Shown: positions 43,975 through 52,485 of the stretch, in pieces
Layout of the letters: every line of letters starts with the position of its first letter
Position numbering within the stretch: position 1 is the first letter of the stretch
From: Burkholderiales bacterium
Lineage (GTDB): Bacteria > Pseudomonadota > Gammaproteobacteria > Burkholderiales > Ga0077523
Direction of reading: 5' to 3'
NCBI GenBank assembly: GCA_022843925.1
Contig: JALHMS010000006.1
Location: 1-64,000 of the forward strand
DNA: 64,000 nucleotides
Notes under the pieces: model-generated
Database searches by the model: none
The model's input: the letters and a program-made list of their open reading frames with translations, nothing else
Told to the model about the DNA's origin: nothing
Translations under genes and position numbers: made by a program

Positions 43975-44904
43975 ATGAAATTTGTGAAGAGCTTGAAAGC
44001 AGTGGCGGCCGGCGTGATTGCCGCATTCGGTTTGAGTGCTGGCAGCGCCAACGCTTTTTTCTTGTATTCGAGCGCCGTCCTTGAAGACGACGATATCGAG
44101 CAGATCCTTGATCGCGACGGGAACGTGAAGACCACCGGCGCCCTCGTGGTCGGTGACCGGCTCCGCGCGATCATCGAGATCAACAAGATCGTCGATAAGT
44201 TTGGTGTCGTGCCCGAACAGACCCTTAGTACGGGTGGGCAGCCTGAGCTCACGGGCCTTTCCGAGATTCAGATTGTTGACATTCAGGCGCTCGGCCCCAC
44301 GCAATCGAGGATCATCTTCGCGCCGTCTTCCGCTTTCGCCACCGAATTGGCGGGTATCGCGGGTGGTGTGGCGGCGGATTACGCCGGTGCCATGGTGGCT
44401 CTCTGGACGGATCCTTCGAACAATCTGGTACTGAGCGATCAGGTCGTGAGCTGCAACAATTTCGACACCACGTGTACGGCGAACGCGACAGACGGAAGCC
44501 TTTGGGCAGTGGCTGGTTTCGGTGCCGACCCCGACCGCTTCTGGTTTGCGGACGTAAGCAATGCGGTGTTGAACAACATTGGGCTGCTGCCTCTCGCTGA
44601 TCCGTCAAGCAAGCTTGCCAGCTACAACTACATGATGGAAGTTCTGGTCAACAACACCGGTTACCAGTTCGGGCCGCTCCTGAACGTTCTCTGCGATCCG
44701 GCGGTTTGCACGGGTGATTTCGCCAACCAGATCGTGGGCTCCGGTGACGTGCTGGGTGGTCTTGGGCTTACCAACGGTGCGATCGCTCGCAGCGACTTCG
44801 ACTTCTCTGTCAATGCGATTCCTGAGCCGGCCTCCTTGGCGCTGGTCGGCGGTGCCTTCATCGGTGCTGGACTGGTGGCTCGCCGTCGCAGCAAGAAGGT
44901 TTGA
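43975..44904 (+). CDS. PEP-CTERM sorting-domain protein (first)
   Basis: Exported protein of 309 residues. A Sec signal peptide (KAVAAGVIAAFGLSAGSANA) precedes a secreted domain I do not recognise, which has two CxnC-like pairs (VVSCNNFDTTC and VLCDPAVC). The C-terminus is a classic PEP-CTERM signal: IPEPASLALVGG, a hydrophobic segment, then ARRRSKKV. An exosortase would cut after this motif and the protein would reach the surface or matrix. The ATG at 43975 has AGGAGA at six bases. A good sigma-54 type promoter precedes it and a strong terminator follows, so it is a single-gene unit inside the FeeM/ThiF/nitroreductase group. Confidence 0.92.
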   Translation: MKFVKSLKAVAAGVIAAFGLSAGSANAFFLYSSAVLEDDDIEQILDRDGNVKTTGALVVGDRLRAIIEINKIVDKFGVVPEQTLSTGGQPELTGLSEIQIVDIQALGPTQSRIIFAPSSAFATELAGIAGGVAADYAGAMVALWTDPSNNLVLSDQVVSCNNFDTTCTANATDGSLWAVAGFGADPDRFWFADVSNAVLNNIGLLPLADPSSKLASYNYMMEVLVNNTGYQFGPLLNVLCDPAVCTGDFANQIVGSGDVLGGLGLTNGAIARSDFDFSVNAIPEPASLALVGGAFIGAGLVARRRSKKV

Positions 44905-44962
44905 ATGTTTTCCGGCGACCAAGCCTAGGTTGACGCCTGGAGTAGTTAGCAGGAGCTTCAAG

Positions 44963-44999
44963 AAAAGACAGCCACCTTCCGAGGTGGCTGTTTTCTTTT
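44963..44999 (+). terminator. Rho-independent terminator after the PEP-CTERM gene
   Basis: Perfect 9-bp stem CAGCCACCT / AGGTGGCTG around a TCCG loop, followed by TTTTCTTTT and preceded by AAAAG, so it can also stop the convergent nitroreductase transcript. Confidence 0.9.
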
Positions 45000-45156
45000 G
45001 CGAATCACGGATCGCCATGCTGAACCCGGCGCGCCAACGCCGGCAGGAGCCCCGCGGACACATCTACCCGAGACGTCCCACGGTCTCACGCGGCTAGCCG
45101 TGGCACTGCAACTTCGTTTCCGAGCGCCATCGCTCCAGCGCAACTGTTCGTGCAGG

Positions 45157-46203
45157 TTACTCGAGGATATGGTCAATCAGAGGAGGCCGAGAAGCTCGCA
45201 CCATGGGCGGTTTCGCGAATCCAGTGCGAAACACGATGACGGGAGTCGCTTCCCCTGTCACGCGGCGCCAGCCGTCGCGCGCGCGCGCGCGGAACTCCGG
45301 CTCCACAGCGTCATTGGCTCGGAGTCCAAATAACGCGGACGCTGCGAAGGGCTGGAACGCACGCCCCATGGAGGTTAGCTTCAGCCACGCACGCTGAAAC
45401 ATCCGACCAGCCTCCAGAAGGGATGCGGGTGAGTCGTCAGGCGCCAGGACGACGGCAACGTCTGGCGCTAGCGCACACGGCAGTTGCCCAGCCCGCACGC
45501 CCATCAGGCTATGCCCACCCAACAGATTGAGCGTCCGCATGACTGGCCAGTTGGAAAGTGCACGAAAGGGGAGTCGAAGAAACGGTTCAACGCCGAGCGC
45601 GCCAGGAGGTAGCCCTTCCGCGCAGGTGCGTTTCCAGCCGACGTCGAACCTAACCGAACTGAACAGCTCCGCATGCTGATTGCGGACTCTGAAGCGCTCA
45701 GCCTCCGCAACACGAACTAGTCTGAGCACTTGGCTGCGATCAATGTCGACTCCGCACCACGCGAGCCGACATCCGGGAAGATCGGCCGTGACGACAGCGC
45801 TGATCTCGGCGCGCTCCATTGCGCTCAGTTCCGGTCCGCGAAAAGCGAGCGCCCGATTGGTATGCCTTTCGGGAATCCATGCGGCGAGATCGGCGTGGGA
45901 TCCCGCGCCCTCGCTGAACAAGAGTCCCAGCAGGGGCCTTGATGGATCAGATTCCAGGTTCAGGCGGATATGGACGGACCGCTGAATGGCAGCCGCTTGG
46001 ATAGATATGTTCTCTACCACGGCGCCGAGCGAGACATGGGCGAGGGCCCTCCGCTGGTAGCTTGCAGTGTGGTAGTCGGAAGTTCCCCATAGGGAAACTT
46101 CTCGATCCGAGATGACCTGGAAACGGATCGTGTGGCGATTGTCGGCCGACGGGGCAGCCAAGCCTGCAGTCAGGATGCGGGTCATGTGCTCGTGCAGACT
46201 CAA
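45157..46203 (-). CDS. Nitroreductase-fold protein of the FeeM/ThiF group
   Basis: Flavin-dependent nitroreductase-like protein of 348 residues. The N-terminus ILTAGLAAPSADNRHTIRFQ is the typical FMN-site opening, and LNLLGGHSLMGVRAGQLP with a further block at ASLLEAGRMFQRAWLKLTSM fits the C-terminal half. I chose the TTG at 46203 because AAGGAG lies six bases upstream and the homology begins 11 codons later; the frame is open much further, to 46536, without homology. It is convergent with the PEP-CTERM gene. Proximity to a ThiF-like gene recalls MoeY-like and SagB-like proteins, which oxidise or dehydrogenate small molecules or peptides. The function here is unknown. Confidence 0.75.
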   Translation of the reverse strand: MSLHEHMTRILTAGLAAPSADNRHTIRFQVISDREVSLWGTSDYHTASYQRRALAHVSLGAVVENISIQAAAIQRSVHIRLNLESDPSRPLLGLLFSEGAGSHADLAAWIPERHTNRALAFRGPELSAMERAEISAVVTADLPGCRLAWCGVDIDRSQVLRLVRVAEAERFRVRNQHAELFSSVRFDVGWKRTCAEGLPPGALGVEPFLRLPFRALSNWPVMRTLNLLGGHSLMGVRAGQLPCALAPDVAVVLAPDDSPASLLEAGRMFQRAWLKLTSMGRAFQPFAASALFGLRANDAVEPEFRARARDGWRRVTGEATPVIVFRTGFAKPPMVRASRPPLIDHILE

Positions 46204-47059
46204 TCGAATCTCCTTGAAAGCCAAAGTTGCTTGCCATTGGACGAGCCCGCTGGCCGGACCCATCTCGAACGTGTGACCCAGACGCACAAGCCCCGCCGTC
46301 CCCATATCAAATGCTGACATGGCGCGCTTGGCGCGTACACAGACGCGCGTCCGTGAGCCGGAACCCAGGAGATTTCCATAAGACACCTGGACTAGGCCTG
46401 TGCCAGAACTCGTCATCTGCCGCCACGCGTTTGCCGCGCCGTGGCATCGGGCCATCGTTCCGATCTGCCGGATTTTCAGCGACGGCTTTGGTCTGAGCCG
46501 GGCGAGAAGCGGCACGCTGACACCTTGGCGTGCCATTGGGCGATCGGCGTTCGCATCCGTAGCTCACGTTTTGGCCGATGAAAGTAGCGGTCTGGGAATC
46601 CCTTCCTGCTACGTCGGCGTAGCCAGATCGGCAGACGGTGTGGTGGAGGCGTCGATGGCGTGCCTATTGCTGGCCCCTCGTGGTCGTTGGTTGAGGCTGG
46701 TGTCGGTGGTGACCGGTGGGTCCATGCGTGGGAGGGTGTTAGACCCGCAGCTGGAGTCCACGTCTCCCGCAGACGCCAATCGTTGGTGTGGGTGAATCGT
46801 GGGGCATCCACTCGGATAAGTACCGCCCGGCCAGTCTTGTGAACACATACCCGCTCGAAGGCGAAAGGCTTCGTGCGGCGCGCAATCGATCGGTCTGGCC
46901 ATCGTGCTGTTTCAAGAGCCCGTCGTCGAGTAGTCGGCCGGACAACTTCTGGTCTCCTCTGATCTGCTGGCCCATGCGTCTCAGGACCTGGCCTTGTCAT
47001 GCGCCAATTGCCGAGGAGCCTGCAGGCCCTCAGGAACGTCCGAACAGGAGTTGAACATC
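46204..47059. other. Region without a recognisable gene between nitroreductase and TPR lipoprotein
   Basis: About 850 bases between two divergent genes. Several open frames of 60-210 codons cross it in both directions (for example 46400-46795 rightward and 46476-47105 leftward), none with recognisable domains or consistent codon use. It could hold a degraded insertion or gene, but I could not identify one. I found no clear promoter. Confidence 0.4.
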
Positions 47060-49843
47060 TTGTCGAATAGAACGCTTCGCAGGCACTGGATTTCGTTGCT
47101 CGCATCGCTGATGCTCATCACAGCGGGCTGCGGAAGCAAGGAAGAGGACTTCATTCGCTCCGGCATCGACTATCTCGAAAAGAACGACCGCTCCGCAGCG
47201 CTGGTCCAGTTCAAAAATGCCCTGCAGGCGAATCCCGATCGTGCGGAGGCCCGCTATTACCTGGGTGTTGCCCTCTATCGCACAGGCGATCCCTTGTCGG
47301 CGGTGGCGGAGTTGCGGAAAGCCAAGGCCCTCGGCATGGCGGACGATCTCGTTCTCCCGGAACTAGCGACTGCGCTGGTGGCAAGCGGTGAGAACGCCGC
47401 AGCGATCGAAGAGCTCCGTAACCCCGGCGTTTCGTCTGGAGCCCTGGCGGGGCGCCTTCTCGCGATTCAAGGCGACGCGTATCTGATTCGAAACGACAAC
47501 GAGAAAGCGCGTCGTTCGTATGAGGCAGCCCTTGCGGCTGATCCTTCGACATCGCTTGCCAAGGTCGGGCTCGCGCGCTTGGCTTCGAACGCCAGACTGA
47601 ACGACGAAAGTACCCGTCTCGTGAACGAGGCACTTGCCGTCGACGAGCGCTCGTTCGACGCATGGCTGTACAAGGGAGTCCTCCTGTCCCGTGAGGGGAA
47701 GCATAAGGAGTCCGTCGCAGCTCTCGAGCGTGCAGCTTCGATTCAACCCTGGGATATGCGACCGCTGGCGCTCGCCGTGTCGCAGAAGATCGCCTTGAAG
47801 GATGTCGCCGGCGCAGAAGCGACTCTGGCGGCGCTGCGCAAGAGTGCTGCCGGGCCCACGACTATTCTCTATGCCGAGGCGCAGGTGGCCTACGAAAAGG
47901 GGAATCGTGATCTCGCCCGTGAACAGATCCGGCGCGCGCTCAGTGGGCGTCCTGACGACCCGTTCATGCTTCTGCTTGCCGGCAGGATCGAGCACGACCT
48001 GGGCAACTTCCTGGTGGCGGATAAGCACCTGGGCAAGGCTCTTCGGGCCCTTCCTGGAGAGGTCTCTGTCAGAGTTCTTCTGGCGTCCTCTCAGATGCGG
48101 ATGGGGCAGACCGAGAAGGCCAAGGCCGGCGTCGCAGAGCTGCTTCGCACCCATCCCGAAGACGTGAACGTACTGCGTCTTGCCGGCGACATTGCGATGG
48201 CGGACGGAGATGCCCGACGCGCAATTGCCAGCTATGACAAGGTCGCCCAGATTGATGGCGGGCTCTCATCGACGCTTCTGCGAAGCGGGCGGGCACGGCT
48301 CGCAGCGGGTGATTCTGCCAAGGGCATGTCCGACCTGCTTGCTGCCTTGAAGGCGAATCCAACGAACATCGAGGCCGAGGAGGCGCTGATTGCGCAACTA
48401 GTCCGCACGAAGGATCTCGCAGGCGCCAAGGCACGTGCTGAAGCTTTCGAGAAGCGACTGCCGGACCGTCCGGAGCCGCTCCAGTTCAGCGGACTCGTAT
48501 CCATGGCGGAAGGCGATCGTGCCGGTGCGCGCGCCAAGTTCGAAAAATCACTGCTGATCGCTCCGAACTATCTGCCTGCTGCCCGTGGCCTAGCGAAATT
48601 GGATGCAGACGACAATCGGTTCGACGCCGCTAAGAAGCGCTATCAGGACCTCATCAAGGCCGATCCGAGGCAGCCAGCAGCAACGCTACTGCTGGCGCAG
48701 GTGCTCGAACAGGCCGGTGCCCCGAAGTCAGAGATCCTGGGGGCCCTGGACTCGGCGATTGCAGCCAATGCGAGCACGCCGCAGCTACGGATAAAGAAGA
48801 TCGAGTATCTGCTTAGGATCGGCGATCGAAAGGCAGCACTCGACGCGGCTCAGGAATCACAGGCAGTGTTTCCGGATGACACGGCGATACTTGCCCTTAC
48901 CGCGCGCATGCAGGCGCTCACCAAGGACAACAGCAAGGCGATCGCGAGCTACTCGAAGCTCGCGAGTGTTGCGCGTGGCTCTCCAGAGGCGCTCCTCGGT
49001 CGTGCCAACGTCTACGCGTCCGAGAAGGACTGGTCCCGCGCGACCGAGTCCATCAAACAGGCGATCGCTGCCTTCCCCGAACACATTCCTGCCTATGTTG
49101 CCCTTGTCGATGTCCACATCAAGGCGAAGCAGTTTGATCAGGCACTCGCCAGCGCGGCTGCCCTGACCAAGCGCTGGCCGGACGGAGACGCAGGTTACCT
49201 CTCCACCGCGAGGGTCTACGCGGCTATGAAGCGTCCAGAAGCGGCCGAGAAAACGCTCCGCGACGGCTTGGCGAGGACCAAGAACCCGACAGCGTTCGGT
49301 GTTCTTTACGTTTTCCTGAGCGGCCAAGGCCGCATCGACGAGGCCGACAAGGAGTTGGCGAAATGGGTCGCCGAGCATCCGAAGGACGTTGACGCCATGC
49401 TGCTCGGATTCAATGCCAGGCTTGCCAAGCGTCAGTATGTGGAGGCCGCAGGTTGGCTCCGGAGGGCTTCGGAAGCCAAACCGGAAAGTGCGCAGCTAAT
49501 GAACAACCTCGCAGCGACCCTGGGCCTGGCCGGAGACCCCGCTGCCCTGCCTATTGCCAAGCGTGCCTTGGAACGGTTGCCGACGAGCATCGCGATTCGA
49601 GATACGGTCGGCACGCTTCAGATTCAGTTCGGTGAGACCGAGGCCGGCATCGAGCATCTACGGGCAGTCGTCGCCGCGCTCCCTAAGGCCACCGCGCCGA
49701 GAATCGCCTTGGCGCGAGGGCTTGGAAAAGTCGGCAAGTTCGCCGATGCGCTGGCGCTGTTGGATGAGGCCGAGAAGCTGGGGACGACGGATGCACAGCG
49801 CAGAGAGATCGCCGAACTGCGAAAGTCGGCGAAGGGCAGTTGA
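47060..49843 (+). CDS. PrsT-like TPR-repeat lipoprotein (second copy)
   Basis: TPR protein of 927 residues, closely similar in plan to PrsT. The lipoprotein signal ends LASLMLITAGC, followed by SKEEDFIRSGIDYLEKNDRS and continuous tetratricopeptide repeats to the end. The start is probably the TTG at 47060, nine bases after AGGAG; the frame is open to 46994. The third TPR protein (55785-58598) shares the plan but not the lipobox. It stands alone next to the FeeM group and opposite the ABC permease gene at its 3' side. A role beside PrsT in exopolysaccharide or PEP-CTERM protein export is inferred from similarity. Confidence 0.9.
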   Translation: MSNRTLRRHWISLLASLMLITAGCGSKEEDFIRSGIDYLEKNDRSAALVQFKNALQANPDRAEARYYLGVALYRTGDPLSAVAELRKAKALGMADDLVLPELATALVASGENAAAIEELRNPGVSSGALAGRLLAIQGDAYLIRNDNEKARRSYEAALAADPSTSLAKVGLARLASNARLNDESTRLVNEALAVDERSFDAWLYKGVLLSREGKHKESVAALERAASIQPWDMRPLALAVSQKIALKDVAGAEATLAALRKSAAGPTTILYAEAQVAYEKGNRDLAREQIRRALSGRPDDPFMLLLAGRIEHDLGNFLVADKHLGKALRALPGEVSVRVLLASSQMRMGQTEKAKAGVAELLRTHPEDVNVLRLAGDIAMADGDARRAIASYDKVAQIDGGLSSTLLRSGRARLAAGDSAKGMSDLLAALKANPTNIEAEEALIAQLVRTKDLAGAKARAEAFEKRLPDRPEPLQFSGLVSMAEGDRAGARAKFEKSLLIAPNYLPAARGLAKLDADDNRFDAAKKRYQDLIKADPRQPAATLLLAQVLEQAGAPKSEILGALDSAIAANASTPQLRIKKIEYLLRIGDRKAALDAAQESQAVFPDDTAILALTARMQALTKDNSKAIASYSKLASVARGSPEALLGRANVYASEKDWSRATESIKQAIAAFPEHIPAYVALVDVHIKAKQFDQALASAAALTKRWPDGDAGYLSTARVYAAMKRPEAAEKTLRDGLARTKNPTAFGVLYVFLSGQGRIDEADKELAKWVAEHPKDVDAMLLGFNARLAKRQYVEAAGWLRRASEAKPESAQLMNNLAATLGLAGDPAALPIAKRALERLPTSIAIRDTVGTLQIQFGETEAGIEHLRAVVAALPKATAPRIALARGLGKVGKFADALALLDEAEKLGTTDAQRREIAELRKSAKGS

Positions 49844-49904
49844 CGAACGATCTACCGGACCGTTGCCGAGCCATGCTGGCCGAAGCGCACTCGTAAACGC
49901 AATC

Positions 49905-51173
49905 TCAAATCGCCTTCCTCAGTGCCGCGGCAATGTCCATCCGCGCCATCTTCACTGCCGGGAAGATCGACGCAACGAATGTGGCGGTGAATCCGATGGC
50001 TGACGCCGTGATGATCGCGTTCCAGCTCACCCGCACGAGCGCGACGTAGGGGAGGTCGGAGTTGGGCGGCGGCGGCATCGGAATGCCGACGTGGGAGACT
50101 GCCTTCGCCACGCCGACACCGATGCCGACGCCGGCGGCGACGCCCAGCAGACCGAGCAGCGAGTTCTCGATCAGGATGATCTCGAGGATGTTGCGTCTAC
50201 GATTGCCGAGGGCGCGCGCCGTTCCGAACTCGGCTGTCCGCTCGAACACGCCCGTGTTCACGGCGTTCACCACGCTGAGAAGCACCATCAGCAGGATCAC
50301 CATCCTCAGCCCCCCGAACTGCTTCCCGTAGAGCGCGACTGTCTTCGGATAGAAGTCGTTGATCTGGTCCCACATCTTCACTTCCTGATCCCGCCAGACG
50401 TTCCGTTCCGTCAAGGTGCTCGCCACTTTCCGGGTGTCGGCGGTCTGCTTCAGCGACACTACAAGCGTATTCGCCGTCTTCGTGTTCATGAGCTCCTGCG
50501 CGGCCGAGAGCGGCAGCTTCACGGCCCGGTTGTCGTACTCCTTCGAGAAGCTCTGGAAAGTGCCCACGACCTCGACGTCCAACGTGTTGGTGGCGCCGTC
50601 CTTGGTGCTGACCATCAGCACCGCGCGGTCGCCCGTCTTCAGACGGAGGGACTTCGCGACGCCATCGCCCAGCAGCGCGTGGAAGTGGTCATCGGCCTTG
50701 AGCCGGCGCCCCGACGAGATCTTCACGAACGAGCCCAACTTCTCCTCCTTGGCGGGCTCGATCCCTTCTCCGAGGATGGGCAGATCCGCGCGGCCATTGC
50801 TGAGGAGGCCTGGGAAACCGAGCCGCGCCATGACATCTTCCACTTCCGGCATCGTGGCGATACGCGCCTTGTCTCCCTCTGGATCCGCAACCAGGTAGCC
50901 ATCGGGCTTGTGCGCGCCATGGACGAAGTACCCTTCGTGCGCCAGCTGTATGTGGCCGGTCTGCGAATGGATGATCGCCTCGCCCAACTGGACGAAGATA
51001 TCCTCGACGAAGCCCTGGCTGAGGATGAGCGTCGCCACGCCAAAGGCCACGGCGCCGAGTGTCGTGAAGGCGCGTCCGCGATGCCTCAACACATTTCTCA
51101 CCGCGAGCGTGAACTTGGCCCGGAAGGCCAGCCGGGTCGGGCGGCGTCGCTTAGCGGGCGTGTCTGAGAGCAT
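49905..51173 (-). CDS. ABC transporter permease, MacB/FtsX type (second)
   Basis: Inner-membrane permease of 422 residues. One membrane segment at the N-terminus (RAFTTLGAVAFGVATLILSQ), a periplasmic MacB-like domain of about 230 residues, then three segments in an FtsX domain (MVILLMVLLSVVNAVNTGVF; NSLLGLLGVAAGVGIGVG; ASAIGFTATFVASIFPAVK). This is the LolC/E and MacB topology. It is the last gene of a leftward operon: ATPase, DUF1302 protein, permease, permease. Its start overlaps the preceding gene by 23 bases. The set probably moves lipoproteins or another hydrophobic cargo out of the inner membrane, given the divergent LolA-like gene. Confidence 0.88.
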   Translation of the reverse strand: MLSDTPAKRRRPTRLAFRAKFTLAVRNVLRHRGRAFTTLGAVAFGVATLILSQGFVEDIFVQLGEAIIHSQTGHIQLAHEGYFVHGAHKPDGYLVADPEGDKARIATMPEVEDVMARLGFPGLLSNGRADLPILGEGIEPAKEEKLGSFVKISSGRRLKADDHFHALLGDGVAKSLRLKTGDRAVLMVSTKDGATNTLDVEVVGTFQSFSKEYDNRAVKLPLSAAQELMNTKTANTLVVSLKQTADTRKVASTLTERNVWRDQEVKMWDQINDFYPKTVALYGKQFGGLRMVILLMVLLSVVNAVNTGVFERTAEFGTARALGNRRRNILEIILIENSLLGLLGVAAGVGIGVGVAKAVSHVGIPMPPPPNSDLPYVALVRVSWNAIITASAIGFTATFVASIFPAVKMARMDIAAALRKAI

Positions 51174-52446
51174 CGACGATGTTGAGTCTGGAGGCTTTCC
51201 ACGCCGGGTACAGACCGGCCAGGACCGCCGTGGTGACGGAGAGGAAGATCGCTTCGAAAACGAGGCCCGGCGTGACCATGATGCCGGCGACGAAGCTGTT
51301 CGCCATCCCTGGCGGAGGGGGCATGGGAATCCCTACCCAGCTGATGAACCGGGCGGCACCCACGCCCACGATGCTGCCGATGACGCCTCCGGCGAATCCG
51401 AGGACGGCGCCTTCCGCAAGGAAGCGACGCAGCACCTTGGCCCGGGTGTCTCCGAGGGCCATGAGCGTGCCGATCTCGCCATAGCGTTCCCTGACGTTCG
51501 TCATCATCGTGTTCGAGATGCTCAGCACGATGATGAACGCGATCATCAACTTCACGACGAGCACCTGCTTCGAGAACAGCGAGACCGTCTTGTTGTAGAA
51601 GTCTGCCGCGGCGGTCTCGTACCAGGGGACGATGCTGAGGCCCGGGGTCTTCAGCAACGGTCTCAGCTTGTCCAGGAAGCTGTCAGTCTGACCCGTCCGC
51701 TCGAGCAGGACCAGCCAGGTGTGCACGCCCGTCACCCGCAGGAGGCGCTGGCTCGTCTTCAAAGGAATCCGCAGCGCGAAATCGTCGTAGGCCTTGGTGA
51801 TGGTGGCGAAGATGCCTGCCACCTTCACCTCGATGGCGTTGATGCCGCCACTGCCCGTGTTGGCGAGCAGCACCACCGTCTGACCCACCTGAAGCTTGAG
51901 GTTGTCGGCAAGACCCTGGCCGACCGTGATCTCGTTGGCGTCGATGCCGGAAAGGTCCTGGCCCGACAGGATGGTGAGAGCGCCACTCGCTTTCTTCTCG
52001 CGCTCGGGGTCGACCCCTTCACCCGCGAACGAAGTTGTGGAGTCGCCGATGCTGATGAGGCCCGTGAACGACAGCCGCGGTGCCAGCGTGTCCACCTGAG
52101 GGAATGCCTCGATCAGCTTGCGGTCCTCGGAGGTCTCCGCCATCAGGTAGCGGAGCGGGTCGGCTGTGCCGCCTTCCGCGAAGCCCTCCCGGGTGATCTG
52201 CACATGGCCGATGCGGGCCCGGATGGCACCCTCGCGCATCGTGTCGTAGTTCCACTCGAAGAATCCGGAGGCGAGCAGCATGGCCGCAACGCCGCCGATG
52301 ATCGCGATGAGACTCACGCTGGTGCGACGCCGCTGGCGGAACACGTTCCGGCTGGCCAGCATGAGATCCTGACGCGCGAGGAACCACGCATGCTCCAGTT
52401 GTTCCCGGCGATGTACCGGGATCAGCCGTTCCAGGAAGCTCAACAC
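51151..52446 (-). CDS. ABC transporter permease, MacB/FtsX type (first)
   Basis: Permease of 431 residues, paralogous in layout to the next gene: an N-terminal segment (TSVSLIAIIGGVAAMLLASG), a periplasmic MacB-like domain, then three C-terminal segments (VVKLMIAFIIVLSISNTMM; AVLGFAGGVIGSIVGVG; FLSVTTAVLAGLYPAWKASR). Two different permeases with one ATPase resemble the LolCDE arrangement. It begins 40 bases after the DUF1302 gene stop. Confidence 0.88.
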   Translation of the reverse strand: MLSFLERLIPVHRREQLEHAWFLARQDLMLASRNVFRQRRRTSVSLIAIIGGVAAMLLASGFFEWNYDTMREGAIRARIGHVQITREGFAEGGTADPLRYLMAETSEDRKLIEAFPQVDTLAPRLSFTGLISIGDSTTSFAGEGVDPEREKKASGALTILSGQDLSGIDANEITVGQGLADNLKLQVGQTVVLLANTGSGGINAIEVKVAGIFATITKAYDDFALRIPLKTSQRLLRVTGVHTWLVLLERTGQTDSFLDKLRPLLKTPGLSIVPWYETAAADFYNKTVSLFSKQVLVVKLMIAFIIVLSISNTMMTNVRERYGEIGTLMALGDTRAKVLRRFLAEGAVLGFAGGVIGSIVGVGAARFISWVGIPMPPPPGMANSFVAGIMVTPGLVFEAIFLSVTTAVLAGLYPAWKASRLNIVDALRHAR

Positions 52447-52485
52447 GACGGGCGCCTGCCCGCTTCGAAGGCGCCGACGTGCCGC

